Assembly (NCBI GenBank): GCA_034406715.1
Contig: CP137873.1
Coordinates: 930,001 to 994,000 of the forward strand
Length of the DNA: 64,000 bases
Direction of reading: 5' to 3'
From: Rhodotorula mucilaginosa
Lineage: Eukaryota; Basidiomycota; Microbotryomycetes; Sporidiobolales; Sporidiobolaceae
Both the position numbers and the translations under genes were made by a program. Below the pieces are notes generated by a model that was not told where the DNA came from, searched no databases, and saw nothing but the letters and a program-made list of their open reading frames with translations. How positions within the stretch are numbered: position 1 is the first letter of the stretch; every line of letters begins with the position of its first letter. Below are positions 59,183 through 64,000 of this stretch, piece after piece.

Positions 59183-61041
59183 ATGACCCCGCCAGCTCCG
59201 CCAGTCGAGTCGACGGACGGCAGGTCGAGCCAAGAACCGGCAGAGTCGGTGTTCGACTGGGCGGACAGGCTCCTCGCGCAATTCCCTCCGGAGGTCTATG
59301 AGGGAACGGTACGATCATCGCAGTCTAGCCTGTGCGACCTCGCTTTCTCCGTCCCACCGCGCGGGAACATTGGGCGTCCGGAAGCAACGGGTGGCGAGCC
59401 TGGAATCCAAAGAGGCTTTCATCGACTTTGCGATCCTCCGGACCTGATCACCGCAGAGATGTGAGTAGCATTGTATGCTGCAAGCTACCAGCACTGCCTC
59501 TACTACTAACCAGGTGACCCTTGTCCTCGTAGCGCGTCGCCTGCGTTATTTTCCGACGCCCCGCATCCGTCTTTCCCCATTTTCCTGCCTTCCTACAATT
59601 GGTCGACATCGACGTCGTCCCCTTGTACACCGGTCGTCTGGGAGCCAGACCTCGCTGCGACGGCGTTCGCTACCCCGCCGCCGCTGCCGCGGGACACCTG
59701 CGAAGTTCCGTCGATGAAACGCACAAAAATCTACACTCTCCGCCCCTCCCACGCCGGCGACCGGAGCAGCTCCTCGGCGCTTCCTCCTCCTCCTCCTCAC
59801 TTAGACGCCATAAGGACGTCGGTCGATCCAGCCGCTCAGGCGGGAGGCTCGATCTCGGTCGAAGGAACGCCGGCAAGAGGCGAACTTGAGAAGGTCCAGC
59901 CTAAGCACGGCTCGACGGGGGTCCGGACGTGGTTCCCTTCCTTCCCTGGCGCCATAGCGGTCACCGAAGCGCGCCATCACTCGCAACGACAGCTCAGTCC
60001 GACTTTCCCATGCGTCGGGGAAGCGGCGGCCGTGCGAAGCGGGGCTGCTGAACGCGCGACGACGCCGAAACCGCTGGCTATACTCTCGCGGTACGCGCTG
60101 GACTCGACTGGTCCGATAGTACTGGTGACCGAAGAGTCGTTCTTCACCCCGTGGAGCAACGGCGAAGCGAGTTTGCTCACCCTCGACGGGCGGTACGGGT
60201 GCGCACGTGTTTCTTTTCCCGACCGGGAGGGACAGACCCTCTCTGAGTCAGTGAAGCTAATCCGAGACCCGCCCATCCTGACTCCGGTCTGACCAGGGTG
60301 CCCTTCTCGGCCACGATCGGCGGGCCGCCCAACTTTTCGTACGACCACCATGTCGGTTCGTGGGTCACGTACCGGCTCTCGCAGATCTCGCTCGACGTCT
60401 CGTTCGGTCTGCCGGGCGACCTCGATCTTACCCAACTCTGCACGACCACGAACGTCGTCCCGATCGAGCGGTTCGAGGTCGAGGTGACGAGCTGGTCGAA
60501 TGCGGACAGGAATCGGAAAGTCGATCTGCACCAGCTCGACAAGACTCGCGTCCTGAGTCGAGCCGTACCCCTCCGTCGTCAAGTCCTGCGCCCACGCCAG
60601 CCCAGCGAGGGCAGTGAGCTCGACCTCTCGTCCGTCCACACGACGAACGACTCGAACCTCCTCCTCCTCCTTTTGACGACCCACTTCCGGCGCGTTCACT
60701 ACGCCCGCTCGACGCCCAACGACCAGCGCCACCACAGCGTGTGCGACTCGGCCGTCGTGTTGCGCGTCTCGGTCCTGGCGATCCATACGGACGCGAGCCA
60801 GTCGGTCCTGGGAGGGTGGACGAGCGCGCCGCACCTTGTGAGGGGGAGGAGTCGCGTCCAGTTCGGCGGCGGTGGCGACGGGACCTCCCCGGAAAAGTCA
60901 CTGCAGTCGTCGATGTTGTCGTCGAAGAGACTCGCGGTGGGACCGGTGCGCGAGCGTGCCCGCAACGTCAAGGCGAAGAAGAAGAAGCGGTACCCGAGCG
61001 CCGAATTCATCGAGGATTCGGACGCCGAGGCGGGGTCTTGA
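59183..61041 (+). CDS. unrecognised protein, 562 residues
   Basis: Three exons (59183-59460, 59533-60198, 60297-61041) give 562 residues from the conservative start; more N-terminal sequence is possible. I do not recognise a family. The middle looks like a beta-rich globular domain: TGVRTWFPSFPGAIAVTEAR, then PIVLVTEESFFTPWSNGEAS, PNFSYDHHVGSWVTYRLSQI and TNVVPIERFEVEVTSW, ending in LLLLLLTTHFRRVHYARS with VVLRVSVLAIHTD. The C-terminus is basic then acidic (RARNVKAKKKKRYPSAEF, EDSDAEAGS), which suggests a nuclear protein. A transcription-factor-like beta-sandwich is conceivable but unproven. Confidence 0.65.
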
Positions 61042-61344
61042 CGAATGTCGAACTACGGCAGCCGACGTACGACTCATCGCAGCTTGGAAGGTCGAGAAGA
61101 ACGGCGTGGACGGTGGGCGCGCTAAAAGAGTTCTGCTTTGTTCGGGTTTGTGTTTCTCCGTCTCTGCCTTTTCCCGTTCATCACCGCGAGGACGTAAGAA
61201 TGCAAAGGTAGTGCATGGCAATGAAAAAGATGATCTATATTGCGGGGCAAAACAAGAGTCAGCTTGTGCACACCGGGAAAGGATTGGCAAACTTGGGACG
61301 CACACGACAATCGATACCGACACCGGCCCAACTCGCCCCACAGT
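61042..61344. other. convergent intergenic, no gene seen
   Basis: 303 nt between two stops; presumed 3' UTRs. Confidence 0.5.
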
Positions 61345-63272
61345 CTACTCCTCCTCCTCTTCCTCTTCGCTCTCTTCCCCCTCCCGACTCGTCATGCTCA
61401 TACGTCGCCGCGTCTCGAGCCCGTCCACCACCAAATTGACCGTCTTGCCCAATCCTCGGAACGCCTCGGCGACAGTGACGGTCTGATCACTTCTAGCGTG
61501 ATGGTCGTGGTCGCTCAGGTGGGTGGTCGAAGGCGACGCGAGATGAGAAGGGAGCGGGATGACTTGACGCGGGAAGGTGGTCGCGAGGCGGAAGTGGTAC
61601 CGCTGAACATAGTCCGCGGAAGGTGGCGGTGGTGGAGGGGCAGAGGGAACCGCACGAGCAGCAAGATCGGCTTCCCGTTCGAGTTCGCATTCCGTCCAGG
61701 CGTAGACTTCCTCGGTTGGAGCGTCGCCCGCGAACGTGCGCATCACGCGCTGGCCGTTCCCGAGTCGGACCGCGACCCGCACCGCTCCCTCCTCGGCAGG
61801 GGACGCCTCCCTGCTCGCCAAAAACTCGCGCCTTTTGCGTTCGCGCCAGCCCCGTGCCCGTTCGGCCTCCCACTCCCTTTCGAGCCTCTCGACCCGCTCG
61901 CGCTCCTCGCGCTCGAGTCGCGCCCTCTCGGCCCTCTGGCGCTCTTCCTCGCGCCTCCGCACCGCCAACACTTTCTCCTCGTCCCTCCTTGCATTCTCAG
62001 CCACCCTCCGTTCTGCGTCCTCCCTCGCTCGACGGTCCGCTTCTCGCTGCGCCTTTTGGGCCACCAGCCGCGCGAGGAACGGTTTCACCCGCGGCAGGAC
62101 GGCAGTTTGGACGTGGGCGTGCAGGGTCGTCGCCGTGAGCGGCGAGGTCGGCGAGTGTTCGAGGCGCGAGATGAGCCGCATCCGGGGCGAGGTGATTGGA
62201 GCCGTTGCCGGATTCGATGCGAGGCCGGGAGGTCCCGAGGGTTGCAACGCGATGAAAGCCACGAACGGCAGCGAGATGTACGAGAGCGTTTGGCCGACCT
62301 GGTACGCGTCCCGGTCGCTGACGTCTCCGCCCCAGACGACGATCCGTTCCTCGTCGACGAGGTCGTTGACCACTTCGCTGACGAGCACCTCGCGCTTGAA
62401 CCGCTCGTCCCGCTCGTGTTCCTCGCTGGTCAACACGACCATGAGGATGCGCATCTCGTCCCTCGCAAAGCGGAGCGCTTCGTCGTAGCTGCCGATGTAG
62501 AACTCGGGGATTCGAGGACCGGTACCGCCGCCGCCGCCGCCGCCGCCGCGCGTGTGATGACGACGAGACGTGAGACCGCTCGAGGAGGACGCCGCGGCCG
62601 AGGCGGAACCTGTGGCGGATTGCCCCCGCCGCGAGAGAGCCGTGACGCGTTCGACGCTCCGGACAAAGTTCTCGGCCGCCGCGGCGGGAGAGACGGTCGT
62701 TCTCGGTCTCGCGGCTCCGGCGAACGGGTTCCGAGGTCGGAACGAGGCGGTCGACGAAGGGCGGAGTCGGAAAAGGCGCGCGAGAAAGACGACGATCGCG
62801 GCGCCGAGGTTGTACAGCAGGGCGGCCGGGTAGGCGAGGATCGCAAGCGGAAGTGCGAGGGCCTGCACGGGGAGAGTTTCGTTGAGTTTCGGCAGCGCCG
62901 TGGGAACGTGGTGAGGCCCGGAGTAGGGTGAGGGCTCACCTGACGGAGGTAGTACAGCCCGATCGCTCCCGTTCCGAGTCCTCCAGTCTGCTGCGGAGCG
63001 CGTCTCCTCGGTGAGCCGGCAGACAGCAGCGGCGGGTCGTGGTCGTGGTGGTTGTCGTCGTCGTCGTCGGCTTCCTCGGGCGCGTGCGTGTCCGGTGCGC
63101 CGTCGTACACGCGCGAGATGGCAGCCTGCACGTCCCAGCCCGACTCTTGGAGCGCTTGGAGGCTGTCGGCGCTGTGCGGGTCGCGGTTCGTCACTGCTGC
63201 AAACGTCTCGAGCGAGTTGCGTTGCGAGGCGTTCAGGGAACCGAGCAGCGCTTCCTCGTCCGACAGCGACAT
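61345..63272 (-). CDS. UBA-UAS-UBX protein (FAF2/Ubx2-like ERAD factor)
   Basis: Membrane adaptor recruiting the Cdc48/p97 ATPase. Two exons (63272-62940, 62862-61345) give 616 residues. N-terminal UBA-like domain (LETFAAVTNRDPHSADSLQA then LQESGWDVQAAISRVYDG, residues ~19-58); hydrophobic hairpin at ~112-142 (ALALPLAILAYPAALLYNLG then AAIVVFLARLF), as in FAF2/UBXD8; thioredoxin-like UAS domain (PEFYIGSYDEALRFARDEMR, LPFVAFIALQPSG); a long charged coiled coil (EREERERVERLEREWEAERA-type); and a UBX domain (VRVAVRLGNGQRVMRTFAGD). The tail is poly-Glu. Order and hairpin position are those of FAF2, Ubx2 and fission yeast Ucp10, acting in ER-associated degradation and lipid droplets. Confidence 0.9.
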
Positions 63273-63594
63273 CGCGGCTGTGTCTTAACCCCTGTGCGCA
63301 GCTCTCCGTACGCGTCTTGTGGAGTGTCGAAAGCCAAAAGGTGGAGCGTCATCTCGCCTGCAGCCTCTTCGGAAAACATCGAGACGGCTTCGCGAGTGCG
63401 AGGAATAAGATATAATTACGGGATGAGTACAACAGCGCCTATAGGTTGTTGAGAAGGGGAGTCTACTTTAGGCGAGTTCAATAATCTTAGAGCGCCCTCA
63501 TCCAGACGACTCGCAGTCGACCAGCGACGAGTCGAGTCAAAGTGCGAGGGGTGGGATACATTGGCCGTGTATATGGTGTGTGAAGCCAGCGAGT
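63273..63594. other. intergenic, no gene seen
   Basis: 322 nt between the UBX gene start and the stop of the next minus-strand gene. Nothing else seen. Confidence 0.5.
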
Positions 63595-64000
63595 CTAGAA
63601 ATATAAGGATAGCGCCGAGCTGACCAGGAGCGAAACGATCGCGAGCGGACCGGCGGCGACGTCGGGGCTCAGCCGAGTCGCAGCCGACGACGGCGAGTTC
63701 GAGTCGGCGTTCCCATCGGACGAGTCGACCTTGCCCCCGTTGTTGATGAAATCCCTCCTCGCAGCCTCCATCAGCAAGACAAACGCCTCCCCCTCGGGCG
63801 AGATCTCGTCTCCGCTCTCGAGCTGCCTCGTGAACGACATCGGGTCCGTCACGGGACTCAACACCCCACCGGTCGAGATGTGTCGGTTGTTGGCCGTCAG
63901 GGCCTGGTAGGACGCTTCGGCTGCGGCGAGAGATCGCGAAGAGGGCGGGTTGGCCGCTGATGAGTACAGGTTGGCGACGAGCGCGAGGCGGTACGTGTTG
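63595..64000 (-). CDS. C-terminus of a probable GPI-anchored secreted protein (six-hairpin glycosidase-like)
   Basis: Partial: the 5' part lies beyond the right edge; about 134 codons are visible, without an intron. The segment reads NTYRLALVANLYSSAANPPS, ALTANNRHISTGGVLSPVTD, then ESGDEISPEGEAFVLLMEAA and RRDFINNGGK. A Ser/Asn/Asp-rich linker and a hydrophobic terminus (PLAIVSLLVSSALSLYF) follow, as in GPI-attachment signals. The SPEGEAFVLLMEAARRDF block resembles C-termini of fungal six-hairpin glycosidases (GH88/GH105 type); this is a tentative match. Confidence 0.55.
   Translation of the reverse strand, partial: NTYRLALVANLYSSAANPPSSRSLAAAEASYQALTANNRHISTGGVLSPVTDPMSFTRQLESGDEISPEGEAFVLLMEAARRDFINNGGKVDSSDGNADSNSPSSAATRLSPDVAAGPLAIVSLLVSSALSLYF

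Overview
The window comes from a GC-rich, gene-dense basidiomycete yeast. A red yeast of the Sporidiobolales (Rhodotorula/Rhodosporidium type) fits best. The reasons are short introns of about 60-120 nt with CTGAC-like branch points, many exons per gene, low-complexity Ser/Pro/Gly tracts, intergenic gaps of mostly 0.2-1 kb, and protein families typical of fungi. No viral element, prokaryotic operon, rRNA, CRISPR array or convincing tRNA was seen. Gene models were built by joining open exons at splice sites. Where exon lengths are quoted, the reading phase closes exactly.

Layout: an ING-family PHD protein (minus, cut by the left edge) faces frataxin across 88 nt. From 3.7 to 12.0 kb lies an accessory block of duplicated ubiquitin-ligase genes, all on the plus strand, in the order RBR ligase, F-box, F-box copy with an in-frame stop, RBR ligase. 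A 430-nt octamer-phased minisatellite sits inside it. Then come THO complex subunit 1 (minus), a large RRM protein (plus), the FANCM/Mph1 helicase (plus), Eaf6 (minus) and heat shock factor (plus), mitochondrial Yme2 (minus), a protein kinase (plus), a putative PD-(D/E)XK nuclease (minus), and serine palmitoyltransferase Lcb2 (plus). These are followed by an RWD protein and a 93-residue protein (both minus), a peroxisomal hydratase ending in SKL (plus), a Git1-like transporter and a D-2-hydroxyacid dehydrogenase (both plus), a secreted heme-thiolate peroxidase, a lysocardiolipin-type acyltransferase and triosephosphate isomerase (all minus), an unrecognised 562-residue protein (plus), a UAS/UBX protein (minus), and the C-terminus of a probable GPI-anchored secreted protein (minus, cut by the right edge).

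Most genes are housekeeping and not functionally linked. Themes that recur are chromatin acetylation (ING and Eaf6, both known NuA4/NuA3-type subunits), ubiquitin signalling (two RBRs, two F-box genes, UBX), lipid metabolism (Lcb2, acyltransferase, hydratase) and peroxisomes. The most notable observations are a genome-encoded AKL tail on triosephosphate isomerase, the RBR/F-box cluster with an unusually short final RING in both RBR copies, the octamer-phased minisatellite, two GC-AG introns, and paired CACGTG boxes upstream of the Git1-like transporter.
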